Shown piece after piece: positions 13,024 to 25,439 of a stretch of 64,000 bases of DNA. Both the position numbers and the translations under genes were made by a program. Origin of the DNA: Daphnia pulex (taxonomy: Eukaryota > Arthropoda > Branchiopoda > Diplostraca > Daphniidae); contig NC_060023.1 in assembly GCF_021134715.1 (NCBI RefSeq), positions 8,494,001 to 8,558,000 on the forward strand, in the 5' to 3' direction. Numbering within the stretch: position 1 is the stretch's first letter; every line of letters begins with the position of its first letter. The notes under the pieces are model-generated. The model was not told the origin of the DNA. It saw only the letters and a list, made by a program, of their open reading frames with translations, and did not search any database.

Positions 13024-13404
13024 CGTGTTCGAGTGTTGACTTCTGATTTTAAACTGCTAACAAGTTCCCTTTACAGCAGGCATTTCATGTAATCAAACCA
13101 GGAAACTTAATTTTTGAGGGGGATGTGGAGGGCTTACGAAAATAATTTTTGAATAGAATTTTATCTTATTATTGTGGTCTGTGGCTTTGTTTGGTAACCG
13201 TTGAACTCAAGGAAAATGGACATACCCTTTCCTTATTCTACACATGTGGAAATATAATTTACAATATTTAGATAAGAATTTTCAGTAACGACTATCGTTT
13301 TAAAATTTCCAATTACATAGACATCTTTGGTATATTTAAACAACAAATAGTAAATTAACATGCATAAAATTAAGCGCTAGCAAATAATTCAAACATCACC
13401 ACAG
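13024..13404. other. Spacer between the two carbonic anhydrase genes
   Basis: AT-rich DNA between tandem minus-strand genes, presumably the promoter of gene A and the 3' UTR of gene B. I see no gene. Confidence 0.5.
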
Positions 13405-15097
13405 TTAACTCCAATTAGGAATTTCTAAAGGATTTGTTAATTTATCAAAATGACTGAACGGTCGCCATTTGAAAAATCGTTTCGAGTCGAACTGTGAACT
13501 TTTGAAAAAATCTAAGATGTTTTGCTCCCATGACTGAAGTGGTTCCGAATGAATTTCGTTACCGGAATGATACGTAATAATTCTCCCATGATCCTCTTGA
13601 ATCGGCCGATAATTGTCATAGAGGCCACGCCCTTTCTTGTCGAATAATTTTCTAAATTGATTTAACTTTAAAAGTAAAGCAAATTATTATTAATAAAACG
13701 AAACGATAATCGAATTTAAAATACCTGGTGTTCAGAAACGACGATGGGCGACTCAAAAACTGTCCAGCTAACGACTTCTTGACAAGAGGGTGTGGTCAAT
13801 GAGCCGGTATACCTGTAAAAATTTTGAACGTTGACCGGAAGAAGATCTCGCAAAAGGATCGGACTCTGCAGTCGGGTCGTTTGACCCCCTTTCAGGATCT
13901 CTCCGAATTGCCCTATGATGTGAATCAAGGCATTGTTATCGGTTAGTCCAACCTGTCGCATGCGGGAACGGGAACACAAATTTGTTATTAATAGAAAAAA
14001 AAAATTTAATTCTAAAATTATTACCTCCATGAATATAGCCAAAACGGCGACACCGTCTTTATATTTTGTAGCTTTGGCGAACGAGTCGTATTTTGAATTG
14101 TAGTGAACGAAATGAAGTTCCCCTGAGAATCTAATACAAAACGGAATTTATGTTATGACATTTGAAAATTTAATAAATATTAATAATTGGGCGGAAACTG
14201 ACCGTTTGGATTGGATTAAATGTTCACTACCACGCCCCGAGTCTCCGCCCCAATGGAAGTGAAGTTGCGCAAAGTTAAACTCATCCGGAAGTCCCCCGCC
14301 CCGTATGAAAGGTAACTTGCCGTCGGTAGACAAGTCGAGTAATACTGTAAATGCGAACAAATGACTTGAATATACCTTAACATATAATTCCGTAATTTAA
14401 ATGATCTTACCTGTGTGACCATCGTTGGTGATATTCATTGTCCATGAGTGGTCATAGTTGCCAAAGACCAGATTGGGAGAGCTCTTTTTTATTGCCTTGG
14501 AGGGATCGATGTTGATAGGCGATTGATAGCGGCCGTTACAACTGTCGAAAACTTTGTTCCAGTTATCAGTATCTAAAAATATGATAATTTTAGTGTCAAA
14601 CCATGCATTCAATTAATGTATGCGTCGGGAAAATTAGTCTATTATTACCTTCGTAGTTCCAGGGGAGAGATTCGGAACCTGATTTATTAAAAATAAAAAA
14701 TAAAAATTGTTCGACATTAGATTTTATTTTTATTGCAAATTTCAAAGTATAATTTTTCAATTTGTTTTTCTGAAATTTTCAAAAAGACTAAATGGCATTT
14801 GGTAAAATATTTCAAAGTTCACCTAATTTAATGTTGTCGTCGGGAGCGGATTCAACTTCATTCATATCAATTTCATGATTGATTGATCCACTACTATCTA
14901 TTAAGTTATAATGATAGGCAAATGGCCGGCCATTCACCAACTCCACAAAAAGAAGAAATGAAACAACAAATATCTGAATCTACAAATAAAATAGAAATTA
15001 TTCGTAGATCAAACTTCGTCCGTCTTTCGAACTCAAGCGCAAAAACGATAAGAAAAACGATTAACGTTCTTACCAGCTGAGAGATTTTAAAAATCAT
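13405..15097 (-). CDS. Secreted alpha-carbonic anhydrase B with C-terminal extension
   Basis: Eight exons (15074-15097, 14823-14979, 14649-14678, 14411-14572, 14203-14344, 14025-14130, 13725-13952, 13405-13665) give 369 residues. The signal peptide is about 1-25, split by intron 1 (MIFKISQL then IQIFVVSFLLFVELVNG). Zinc ligands are H153 and H155 (QLHFHW) and H178 (ELHFVHY); the proton-shuttle position is H123 in NDGHT. RYQSPINI is the family signature. Exons 4, 6 and 7 are 162, 106 and 228 bases, exactly as in carbonic anhydrase A, so the two arose by duplication. The last exon is far longer than in A (261 against 114 bases). It adds a polar tail of about 50 residues after NYRPIQ, without a hydrophobic GPI-type end. 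The enzyme looks active. Confidence 0.92.
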
Positions 15098-16235
15098 TGT
15101 ACAATAAATTATTCAGAGTCCTCGTAAAAACAACACGACTACAGAACTTATCAAAGGAGATTCAAAAAAGAGACTGCGTTGATTAAAAGATGAGCAGGGC
15201 TCATTTATATATAGGGCGTTGTGTTCAAAAGAGTTGAACAGCTATATGGACCACTTGATTCAGCAGTGACCTTTCGTATAGGTTTTTTCCCCCCAGCTAA
15301 TTGATGGGTGGTTTAACTGCTTCATAAACTTGCGTCATGAGGAACACGGACTACCGCAAAGAAATCAAAGCGGATCGACAATGCTTTTCTTATCACGATG
15401 TTAAGAATTTATTTTGACTACATATACCGATTCCCACAACATTTGTTGTGCAGACCGGTAGAATTTCCCTATATAGTCTCTGACGTGTGTTCATCTTAAA
15501 GGCGAACCGGACTCGGTTACTTGTTATACTTTTATTTGTGTGTGTCCAACGCCCTAATACTTCAAAGGAGATGTATCCTGTTTCACCGGTATTCAACAAT
15601 GAAGAAATAAATCATCAGGTAGACAAAATTAAGAATGGATGTTTTGTCAGTAGCCATGACGCAGCAGTTACATGGAAAACAAACAAAATAGGGAAACATT
15701 TGTCAGTTTTGATTGCCGAAAAATTGCATACTTTGTTGAAATTCAGGATCAATGACTCATCGAGAACTAATTATTGAAGTTTGAAGGTCACGGTGAAATT
15801 TCAAAATATTTTTCTAGAGCAACAATAACGCAGTAGCCACACCCTGAACGTCCGCAAACGGACACATTCGATGAAAATCTGAAATTCTAAAAAGGGAAAT
15901 TGGTGAGAATTTTAAATTTTAAATTTTTCAAAGCGTTTTCCAGAGAAATTGGAAAATTAAATGAACCCAAATGACAAATAGGATTATATTCGTGTTGGTG
16001 GTCAGGAAATTTATTTGAATGAACCTATTGACCAATCCAAAAGTAACAAACAATTTGTTACAGCATACAGTTTACAAAGCATTACATGAAACATGTATAC
16101 GTGCATGTGGTTGCTGAAACCTACGTCCAGGTGTTTTTGTTGTTGACAATTTTACGTCGTCTGCTTCTCCACTTTTCACGCTAAATTTTAGTATTTTGTA
16201 CTCAATAATCAGGGTAAATTATCTGGTCGGCGAAA
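15098..16235. other. Bidirectional intergenic region
   Basis: The shared upstream region of carbonic anhydrase B (-) and ACAD8 (+). An ATATATAGGG stretch near 15206-15218 lies about 110 bases upstream of the carbonic anhydrase B start and could serve as its TATA box. A 96-codon open frame at 15487-15777 has no recognisable features. Nothing else is supported. Confidence 0.45.
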
Positions 16236-18116
16236 ATGCTGCCTTGCTTTGTTCGCCGGGCTGTATTTTCATTCAACCCCCGTTATAGTCACGCCAAAAA
16301 TGTTCTTCCAAATATCCGCCATCTGGTTACAAGCGTGGATCGTACGTATCAATTTCTGCAGTGTGATGTATTGACTTACTTTTCCTGTTTACTGAGGTAT
16401 GATGTGACTAAATTTTTCAGCTTCGAGTGGCTTAACGGAAGAGCAGCAACAAATTTACAAAACAGCACTAGATTTTGCCCATCTCGAAATGAGACCTCAT
16501 ATGGCTGAATGGGATGAGAAGGTATGTATAACATTTGATTGTTACATAATATTTTGATAGAAAAGAGTTACATAACAAGAAATTCTTGTTTAGGAGATTT
16601 TCCCAGTAGAAACAATGAGAAAGGCAGCATCATTGGGATTTGGTGCTATTTACGCCAGGGAAGATTATGGTGGCACGGGACTTTCACGGCTTGATGCTTC
16701 CATCACATTTGAAGCTCTTTCTCAAGGTTGTGTTTCTACCACTGCCTACATTAGCATCCACAAGTAATGCTTGCATACATTTTTTCAAATTTGTAATTGC
16801 TGAACACCTTATATATCAAAAATTCATTTTTATCATTTCAGCATGTGTGCATGGATGATAGACACATTTGGAAGAGAAGATTTAAGAAAAACTTGGATCC
16901 CACAGTTGGCCAGCATGGAAAAACTAGCTTCATATTGTTTAACTGAACCCGGAGGTATTTATTTCCATTTGAAAATATTATCAAAGAATGGAGGCTAACC
17001 TTAATGTCATTTCAAATTATAGCTGGATCAGATGCGGGCTCTCTGAACACCACTGCCAAGAAATCTGGAAATGACTTAATTCTCAATGGTTCAAAGGTGT
17101 TTTAAACAAAATTTTTTTATTCTTTTAAGCACTATTTTAATGCAAATAATTTGTCAAATAGGCATTCATCAGCGGAGGCGGTGATACCGATGTATATTTA
17201 ATCATGTGTAGGACTGGTGAGCCAGGTCCAAAAGGTATTTCGTGCGTCCTTGTTGAAAAGGGCACACCTGGTCTTAGCTTCGGCAAAAAGGAGAAGAAAA
17301 TTGGATGGAATTCTCAACCTACTAGAGCTGTCATTTTGGAAGATTGCCGCGTGCCTATTAGCAACATTATCGGCAAAGAAGGCCAAGGCTTTAGCATTGC
17401 GATGAAAGGGTTAAATGGTGGCAGAGTAAATATAGGTATTTCAAACTATTTTTAGTTTGTTTCTTAAACATTTCTGTATTACCATGAATTATCTATTTAA
17501 ACAGCATCTTGCTCTTTGGGAGCGGCTCAAGCGAGCCTCGAAATTTCTGCCGACCATCTCAAAGTGCGAAAACAGTTCGGTAAACCACTTGCCGATTTTC
17601 AGGTAATAACAAATTGAATAATTAAATTTAAAGCAATTTAAAAAATTAACGAAATTGTTTTCGTACGCAGCATAGCCAATTTCAAATGGCAAGAATGGCT
17701 ACAAAATTGGTTGCGTCGAGGATGATGATTCGGAATGCAGCTACAGCCCTGGAAGAAAGTCATCCTAATGACGTCACTCTGTGTTCCATGGCTAAACTAT
17801 ATGCTACTGAAGCATGTTTCGAAGTATTCCTATTTTCTTTTCTTTTGTGTGTCCATAAAGCCTCAAATTTGAATTTTTCGTTTCTATTAGATTGTGAACA
17901 CAGCACTTCAGCTACATGGAGGCTACGGTTATCTAAAGGTACAGAATTTTTGTGAACAACTGATAAATAGTAAACATCTATCATATCATCTTATGTAAAT
18001 ACTAGGATTACGCCGTTCAACAATATCTCAGAGACATTCGCGTGCACCTTATCTTGGAAGGAACTAACGAGGTTATGCAAATGGTGATTGCCAAGGATAT
18101 TCTGAAATCGAAGTAA
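16236..18116 (+). CDS. ACAD8: Isobutyryl-CoA dehydrogenase, mitochondrial
   Basis: FAD enzyme of valine breakdown, oxidising isobutyryl-CoA to methacrylyl-CoA in the mitochondrial matrix. Ten exons (16236-16341, 16421-16521, 16594-16763, 16842-16954, 17023-17096, 17162-17435, 17505-17602, 17671-17823, 17891-17938, 18006-18116) give 415 residues in frame, the usual length. A basic N-terminus ([19 protein letters not shown]) suits a mitochondrial targeting peptide. Strong matches to human ACAD8 include [63 protein letters not shown] and [16 protein letters not shown]. The catalytic-base Glu is in [13 protein letters not shown]8 fits better than short-chain or other acyl-CoA dehydrogenases because of the [14 protein letters not shown] motif. 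Confidence 0.96.
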
Positions 18117-18978
18117 ATTATTTTTAATGCGGAAGCACTCGATTTATTATTTTTCGTTTATGTATAACTTTGTTGTAGTTAATACTACACGAAGGAAGTG
18201 AAGCAAATTGAGCTCGTAATAAAAGATACTGCCTGTATAGTAGTTAAGTGATTCATTTGTTAATTGCTACTGTACGAATATTCAAACAGGTGAAAGTTAA
18301 AATAACGGTGGAATGGAGGATTACTGGAAATTTGGATACGTTTCGAAAGTAAAATTTAAATCTGATCGAATGATGCTCGTATGGCTATTTTGTGACTGCT
18401 AACCTGTTTTTGCTTTAATTAATTTAAAATCAAAGGAAAGGATGATTTCTAAAGAAGGAAAATTTTGTCTCGTGAACTTGTGACCGTTATGCATCATAAT
18501 AATTCGGCAAGATTTTTAAGTTGATGAGCTGAAAATAACTTTGATGAGTCTACGTCTGAGTCTACCAACCATAAAACGTAATAAAAGCATTAATTATTAC
18601 GCCAAAGCAAGTCAGCCAAATCAACTTTAACTTCATTGCAGTTTACAGCAAACTAGTAGGCTACATTTCGATGTAAACTAAATGCTAAACGGAAGACATA
18701 ATTTCGGTGGCTCCCTGGTGGCTCCATAACAGCTCACGACATGAAGAAAAATGTTTCCAGTGACTTAGTTTTTTCAACCAAAGACTTTGAGTTTCTATTC
18801 ATTTAAACATATTCAGATTAAAGTGAGAATTAACTTAACTGCAGTTATTTTCCCAAATGCAACGCAAGCTTAGTCTTTCTAGAAAAATTCAAGGCCAAGT
18901 TCCCCTTTCCAAGTATTCTCCAAGGGATAACCCACCGACCGACCAATAGGGAAGGAGACAAGTATTTGTTTTCATTTA

Positions 18979-18986
18979 TCACGTGA
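18979..18986. promoter_or_regulatory. TCACGTGA palindromic E-box (MiT/TFEB- or USF-type)
   Basis: A perfect 8-bp TCACGTGA lies about 30 bases before a candidate upstream ATG and about 500 bases upstream of the Argonaute start. The sequence matches the consensus bound by bHLH-zip factors. Function is inferred from position only. Confidence 0.35.
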
Positions 18987-19009
18987 TCTTAAGAACCGCC
19001 CTTCCAAAG

Positions 19010-19105
19010 ATGGCCGGATGGTGCAAACTGCAATCTTTGTTGCAACGTTTCAACGACAACCCATTCCAGGCATTGTTCTTAGAACGTCGTCACGAGAAAG
19101 ACTGA
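19010..19105 (+). other. Possible upstream open reading frame in Argonaute 5' leader
   Basis: A 31-codon frame begins MAGWCKLQSLLQRF and stops at 19103-19105, shortly before the proposed 5' UTR donor at 19143. If transcription begins before 19010 it would act as a uORF for Argonaute. It is not recognised as a known peptide. Confidence 0.25.
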
Positions 19106-19479
19106 TAGTTGAAGAGCTGCTGATACGATATAGTTATTTTTCGTAAGTTTTCTAAATTGTTAATTGTGGTATCTGTAATTTGCTTTTCAAATTATTGTAA
19201 AACAAATTGTGATATATACTGTGCAAAATTTAGATTTTAAACTTAGAGAGTTGATGTCGAAATAACCAGAATAAGTACTTGAATTTCCGAGATACGAAAC
19301 GATAGAAGATTCATTTTGAAAACTGACCTAAATTCATTGTATTACATTAGACTAATAGTGTCCATGACTTTGCTTAATTGGCAAATTTGCTTCAAACCTA
19401 TAAAGTATTGTTGGCTAACAGTGCAATAAACTTATTTTATAGGTTTTACAAAACAAATATTCACTTCACAAGCTGAAAA

Positions 19480-22400
19480 ATGGGCAGAAAAAGAAAGCAG
19501 ACAAGTGGTAAAGAACAGTAAAAATCTCAATTGACTTTCTAAACTGAGATTGTTCTTACTAAAGATCATGTTTGTTATTTACTAAATAGGTGGGCAAGAA
19601 GGTGCTGAAACACAAGCTGCCACGGAAATGGAGCAGCAACAACCTCCTGCTCAAGCAATGGCACAATTGAATTTAGGTTCTCAACAGCTCCCTGCTGGGC
19701 CTCAAGCCATGCCACAACGTCCTGCTGGACCCCAAGCCATGCCACAACGTCCTGCTGGACCCCAAGCCATGCAACAACGTCCTGCTGGACCCCAAGGCAT
19801 GCAACAACGTCCTGCTGGACCCCAAGCCATGCAACAACGTCCTGCTGGACCCCAAGCCATGCAACAACGTCCTGCTGGACCCCAAGCCATGCCACAGCGT
19901 CCTGCTGGACCCCAAGCCATGCAACAGCGTCCTGCTGGACCCCAAGCCATGCAACAACGTCCTGCTGGACCCCAAGCCATGCAACAGCGCCCTGCTGGGC
20001 CACAAGCCATGCCACAGCCCCCTGCTGGACCCCAAGCCATGCAACAGCGTCCTGTTGGACCCCAAGCCATGCAACAACGTCCTGCTGGACCCCAAGTCAT
20101 GCAACAACGCCCTGCTGGTCCTCCAAATGTACAGCAGCAACGCCAACCCGGACCTGGTCAGCAAGCTATGCAACAGCAGCGTCCAAATGCTCCTACGACT
20201 TCTCAATTTCCGCAAGGAATGGCCCAAAGACCTGGTGCGCCCCAGCAACCACGTCCTGCAGCTCCTCAAACGCAGCAACCACGTCCTGCAGCTCCTCAAA
20301 CGCAACAACCACGTCCTGCTGCTCCGCAGGCAGCTCAACCTCGTTCGATCACGCCCCAAACCCATCGCCTAGTAGCTCAGGGTGCAGCACTTCGCCCCCC
20401 TCCACGCAGTGTTGCAGGTGGTGAAGGAACTTTAGGTCGGCCGATCAAGCTTTCTGCGAATCATTTTGCCGTCATTATGAAGAAACCAATTCTCTATCAT
20501 TACGACGTTGAGGTTAAACCTCTTCCTCCGAAAACGCTTTTCAAGTATTGTTTTTGTGATGGTTTAGTTTTACTTATAGAATGCTAAAATGTTTCACCAT
20601 TATTAACAGAAAAGTCATCGTGCAGTTCCTAGAGAGCGAAGCACGTTTCAAAGACATTTTTCCGGTTTTTGATTTGAAAAAGAACATTTACACAGCTCGT
20701 CGAATTCCGGGCTTGGATTCAAAGGTAATACGAATCACTTGTATAATTGTGTTACTGTACTAAAACAAATCTCAAATGTCCAAGGTTGACATCAAGTTCG
20801 AATTTCAAGAATTGGATCGTGAAACTCCTAGGTTGAACGAATTCATCATCAGCTTGCAACCAACTGGAGAGGTGGAAATTGATGTGGGGGCCCTTGCGAG
20901 TTACTGTCAAGGTGGTTCTGGTTCGTCCGTGGACATACCCCTTCGTCCTATTCAAGCATTGGATATCGCATTAAAATATGGCGCCGCTCAACGGTAATAA
21001 TTTTTAGCTTGTAAAATTCACTTGTCAAATAATTTTCAATTGTGTTACTGTTTGTTCTACAGTCCTACAAAGGTGATGCTCGGAAGTTGCTTGCTTTCGA
21101 AGCCTGTTGGAAGAAGCGAGGATCTCGGAGGAGGAGTTGAGGTCTGGTTTGGACATTTCCAGTCCTTGCGTCTTGGTTGGAAACCGTTTCTTAATGTTGA
21201 CGCAACCCAACGTGCCTTTTTGAAATCCGGCCTAGTTCACGTAATAATGGCAGACATGTTCAGAGCTAGACCCGGTGATAGGTTGGATGATCGTGACTAT
21301 GGTGATTTTCACAAGAAAATTGCCACGTTGAAGGTACGATACCAACTAGACTATTTCCATCACAATATGAGTGTAATAGTATTCTTCATTCTAGGTTTCC
21401 TATAACCGCGGGAAATACATAGCCACGGTTGGATGTAATGGTATTAAAGGAGCTGCCAACACTGAGAAATTTGAATGCGATGGCAAGACTATCACGGTTC
21501 AAGAATACTTTGAAACGAAACTTAATATGAAGTTGAAGTATCCCCACCTTCCCTGTGTCTGGGTAGGAAGTCGCGAGAAAAAGAATTTGGTACCAATGGA
21601 GGTAAATGCACTTCACTATATTTTATTATTTGTTCGTTGCCAGTTGTTAGTTATTAGTAAATTACTAAATTTACGGAAATCTTCTTTTCGATAGTTGTGC
21701 TCGATTGCCGAAGGTCAAGAGTATCGTCGCAAGTTGACTGACTTTCAAACTTCTGCTATGATCAAAGTTGCTGCCACACCCGCTGATGTTCGCAAGAGAA
21801 AGATTCTCGATTCCGTCAATGGAATGCAATTTGCTCAGGATCAATATGCTCAACATTTTGGCATTTCGGTAGATACACAGATGGCCAAAATTCAAGGTTA
21901 GCATATGTTTTCAAAATTAATTTTATCTCAAAACGATTGAGCGTTAAATTACAAAAACCGAAATAATTTTTTTTTCAACCAAAATATTTATTCAGGGCGA
22001 GTACTGCCTACGCCTAAGCTTGTATACGGTGACAGAGAGTGTTCGTCAATCATTCCTAAGGACGGAGTTTGGAACATGAGGAACATGAAGTTTATCGAAG
22101 CTAAGGCGATGAATTCATTTGGTTTAATCAATATCACTAGATGCGGTGATCGTGAAATTAATTTTTTCATTGAAGCATTGACAAAAGCTGGTCGAGAAAT
22201 GGGTAAGTAAATTCTTTTCCGTTGCTCACAAACAATTTACATTAATCTGTTATTTTCAATTGCAGGCATGTCTATGGGCCAGCTACTTTTCAACAGGCCT
22301 TGCGGGGCTCGTGACTTGGAAAGCAATATGAAAATGGCTAAGCAGAAGTTTCCACAACTTCAGATAATTTTTGTCATCATCAACCGCAAAGGCGATCCCG

Positions 22401-23770
22401 CTTACGGTAAGAAAAACTAAATGCTTAATACATTGAGCCCGTTAATAATACATCTCTATTTTTGTAGAAATTGTTAAGCGTGTTGGGGATTTAGATCTTA
22501 AGATCACCACGCAATGCATACAGCAAAAGAACGTGGTTGGAAGAAACGGACCAGATCCGTCAACCATGGCCAATATTTGCTTGAAGCTCAACGCTAAACT
22601 AGGAGGAATCAACAATTTGATTTCACGCGATTTTCGGTAGGATTCGCTTGTGTTTCAGGAAAGGGAGGAAAATAATAAAATCTCAATTTTATAGCCCTAA
22701 GATGTTATTGAACGAACAAGTCATCATCATGGGAGCTGATGTGACGCATCCTGGTGCAGATCAACAAGATTCTGGTAAACCTTCTATCGCAGCCGTCGTA
22801 GGAAGTGTTGATCCCCGCGCCTCGCAATACTGCTGCGAGATCAGAATTCAAAAATCAAAGCAGGAGTACATTGAAGACATGGAGAATATGGTTTACAATT
22901 TGCTGCGGAAATTTAACAGGGCGGCTGGAGCAACTTCAACTGGCAAGCCACAACGGATCATTTTTTACCGTGATGGTGTGAGCGAAGGCCAATTCGCTAA
23001 AGTATGAATCCTTTCATTTTAAGTTATAATTCACTGATTGCCAAAACCATAAATCGGTATTTTTTAGGTTCTTGAATGGGAGCTTAGCGCCATTCGCAAG
23101 GCTTGCATGAAACTGGAAGTTGGCTACAATCCACCTGTAACTTTCATCGTTGTCCAGAAGCGCCACCATACTCGTCTTTTTCCGGAAGATCAGAGGGATG
23201 AGGTATTATTGTAAATGATCAAGTTTAGTGTTGGTACAAATTTGACATTTCTTCCTTTTAAAACAGTGTGGCCGTGGAAAGAACGTCCCACCTGGAACAA
23301 TTGTCGATAACACGATCGTGCATCCCGTTGAGCAAGACTTTTTCCTCGTTTCACACCAAGGAATTCAGGTATGTTATTCGTTTTGGTTGTGTTTCAGTTT
23401 TCTCATTAAGTTTTTTGTTTTCTTTTTATTGCAGGGTACTAGTCGGCCGACGCATTATCACGTTCTCTGGGATGATAGCAAGTTTCAGGCTAACGACATT
23501 CAGATGCTGACATATTACATGTGCTATCTATTTACCCGATGCACTCGCTCTGTATCGTATCCAGCCCCATGCTATTATTCGCATCTTGTTGCTTTCCGTG
23601 GACGCCAGTACTATGACAAGTAAGTATTCTGTATAATCTTTTTTTAAACTGAATGAAAACTGACCTTTTTAAATTTTAGTTTGACTGGAAATCGTCAAGC
23701 TGTGTCTTCAACTGCTCTGCAGACTCATATCGATTCAACCCGTGATTTGAGCTTCATGTTTTTCGTTTAG
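19480..23770 (+). CDS. Ago2: Argonaute, Ago2-like siRNA slicer with tandem-repeat N-terminus
   Basis: Core RNA-silencing effector, predicted to load small RNAs and cut targets. Fifteen exons (19480-19507, 19590-20544, 20610-20724, 20785-20993, 21063-21333, 21395-21601, 21695-21896, 21996-22202, 22266-22406, 22468-22636, 22695-23001, 23068-23202, 23267-23368, 23435-23619, 23680-23770) give 1107 residues in frame. After MGRKRKQTS come about 265 Gln/Pro-rich residues, including 14 copies of a 10-residue [10 protein letters not shown]-type unit. N, PAZ, MID and PIWI regions follow. The DEDH tetrad is intact: D850 (GADVTHPG), E892 (KQEYIEDM), D928 ([11 protein letters not shown]) and H1066 ([10 protein letters not shown]). 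The ending SFMFFV differs from the MYFA ending of Ago1. Together with the repeat-rich N-terminus, as in insect Ago2, this suggests the antiviral siRNA class; the assignment within AGO is by inference. Confidence 0.95.
19694..20113 (+). repeat. 30-bp tandem repeat coding [10 protein letters not shown] (14 units) in Argonaute exon 2
   Basis: Fourteen consecutive 30-bp units are nearly identical at DNA level. Protein variants are limited to single changes (AMPQ, QGMQ, PQPPA, RPV, QVMQ). A shorter degenerate set of [10 protein letters not shown] units follows at about 20250-20330. Low divergence between units suggests recent expansion or homogenisation, so copy number probably varies between individuals. 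Confidence 0.95.
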
Positions 23771-24171
23771 ACTTAAACTAGTCGTTTACTTTTCTTTTCA
23801 CAAGCTAATTTTCTTATTTACTTTTTGTAATATCTCATATTTTGGTGTGAACTAATTTACATTCAAGATGAAGATATAATTTTTTTTTTGAAACAGCTAT
23901 CCAGTTTTCTTTTATGTGATTACCATGCTTATCCTGTTGAGTATGTTGATCAAGACTTTTGTGATGGTTGTCTATATCTGGTGATCTGGTCTCATGAGAG
24001 AAAACATGTTCAAATATTCTGAAGTTCAATATATAACCAAGCTTAATTTTTTATGTGTAATTTGAGTTACGAGTTTTGTTAATTTTTTCTGAACATTGAA
24101 AATGGCGAAAGTTTGAAAGAAACTGTGTAATGATATTTCGTAGGCGAGGTTTGGTTCAAGATTTAAGGGGA
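23771..24171. other. Convergent 3' region, Argonaute and CCDC59
   Basis: AT-rich 3' UTR space between two tail-to-tail genes. No further gene is supported. Confidence 0.5.
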
Positions 24172-24852
24172 TCAACTGTCATTAGCAACCTGTTTTTGAA
24201 TTTTCTGAAGAAGAATTTCTATTCTACCCTTCATTACTGGCTGTCCTTTCTTGGTTTTCTGTGTCAGCTTCTTGATTCGTTCTAATCTCATCTGCTTACT
24301 CTTAATGATGGCAATCTCTCTTTCCTTAATTTTCTGTTCTCTTTCCTGTCTTGCTTCTTCTTTGAGACCTTGAATGCGCTCGTATTCAAGTTTGGCCCTC
24401 TGAAACTCTGACAACCTTCAATAAAAAAAAAACGATAAATATTAAGATGCATATTTTGAAACTAACAGAACTTACCTTTGACGAGGTGGTTCTGAATAAC
24501 CATTAACATTTCCTTCCTCTGCATTGTACAATTGATATGTGGTTTGAACTGTAGAAGTGGATTCATCTTTCTTCAGCATCTTTCTGTATTTCCTTTTCAC
24601 GGCTTCTTTTCTTTTGCTCTCCCATTCCGACACTGAAAGAAAAATGTCAGAAGTATGAAACTTGGGTATGTGAAGCACTCCACAATGGAGTTTGACAGCC
24701 GTAAACCACATTTGACAAAAATCTTAAGTTGTATAACGACATTTTCAAATTGTTTTACCTCTTTCTTTATGACTGTATTGAGTTTCACGCCACTTCTTTT
24801 TATTGAAGTTTCGTTTTCCTTTTCCTTCATGATGTTGTCCTTGTGATTCCAT
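24172..24852 (-). CDS. CCDC59: CCDC59/TAP26-like rRNA-processing protein (Fyv7 family)
   Basis: Small basic nucleolar-type protein related to vertebrate CCDC59 (thyroid transcription factor 1-associated protein 26) and yeast Fyv7, which acts in small-subunit rRNA maturation. Three exons (24759-24852, 24476-24632, 24172-24415) give 164 residues in frame. It is rich in Lys, Arg, Glu and Gln, with FNKKKWRETQYSHKE at the N-terminus. A long helical coiled-coil stretch follows (EREQKIKEREIAIIKSKQ), and the C-terminus has KKLTQKTKKGQPVMKGRIE. The pattern TxKTKKGQPVM is the part I recognise as family-typical. No catalytic domain is expected. The call rests on overall pattern rather than on invariant residues. 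Confidence 0.75.
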
Positions 24853-25439
24853 TTTTATTTTGCCACAATGTGCGACTTTAACTGGTGGTGAGTGGTGACT
24901 GGTGATGCTGATTCGTCTGCTACATAAAGCCTTCCGTTACTTCTGTTCAGGCCTGTAGGCTAGCACATGTATATTGTTGTGCATACTACTAGCGCACTCA
25001 GGCGGTTGGAAAAAAGCTCAAAATTTCAGTTTGACCGGTTTGACTTTCAAGTATTATGACTACAGTTCCATAACAGCACTCACTAAGTCACTATTATCTC
25101 TCAATATTTACCATGTTTACTTTAGATGCCAGAAGTACTGAAGAGACATATCCTGGTATGAGATCACTTCAAAACTTTATCACGTGTCATAGTTTAAGGA
25201 GTTGTTTGGACTCACGTAAACCCGTGATTCAAACAGATCGCAGCAACAGGTATGTTACATGCACAGTGTACAGCTTACAGCCTCTCGGTCTAGCACATGA
25301 ATATGATTTTCCCATATCTACAGTATAATCCTGAACCCCTTAACTCAGTTACGTCCTGTATATAACGTACCCTGGATAACCTCACATTGTGTTCTAGTAC
25401 CGACTGCGTTGAAGTTGCTGAGTTTACGAAAACAAGATC
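24853..25439. other. Divergent promoter region, CCDC59 and vanin-like gene
   Basis: The shared upstream region of two divergent genes. A 71-codon frame at 25113-25328 shows no recognisable motif and is not called. Confidence 0.45.

Larger units (their letters stand above)
18117..19479. other. ACAD8 3' region and Argonaute upstream region
   Basis: The first part is the ACAD8 3' UTR, with an AATAAA-like stretch near 18220. The second part is the Argonaute promoter and 5' UTR. It includes a TCACGTGA box, a short upstream open frame and a likely 5' UTR intron with donor GTAAGT at 19143 and acceptor TTATAG ending at 19442. Confidence 0.5.

Noticed and set aside
19575-20365. Long minus-strand frames across the Argonaute repeat array
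   Set aside because: They arise from the 30-bp unit being open in several frames; the plus frame splices into a complete Argonaute.
25113-25328. 71-codon plus-strand frame upstream of the vanin-like gene
   Set aside because: It has no features, lies in a divergent promoter region and has no in-frame splice to the downstream exon 1, which carries its own signal peptide.
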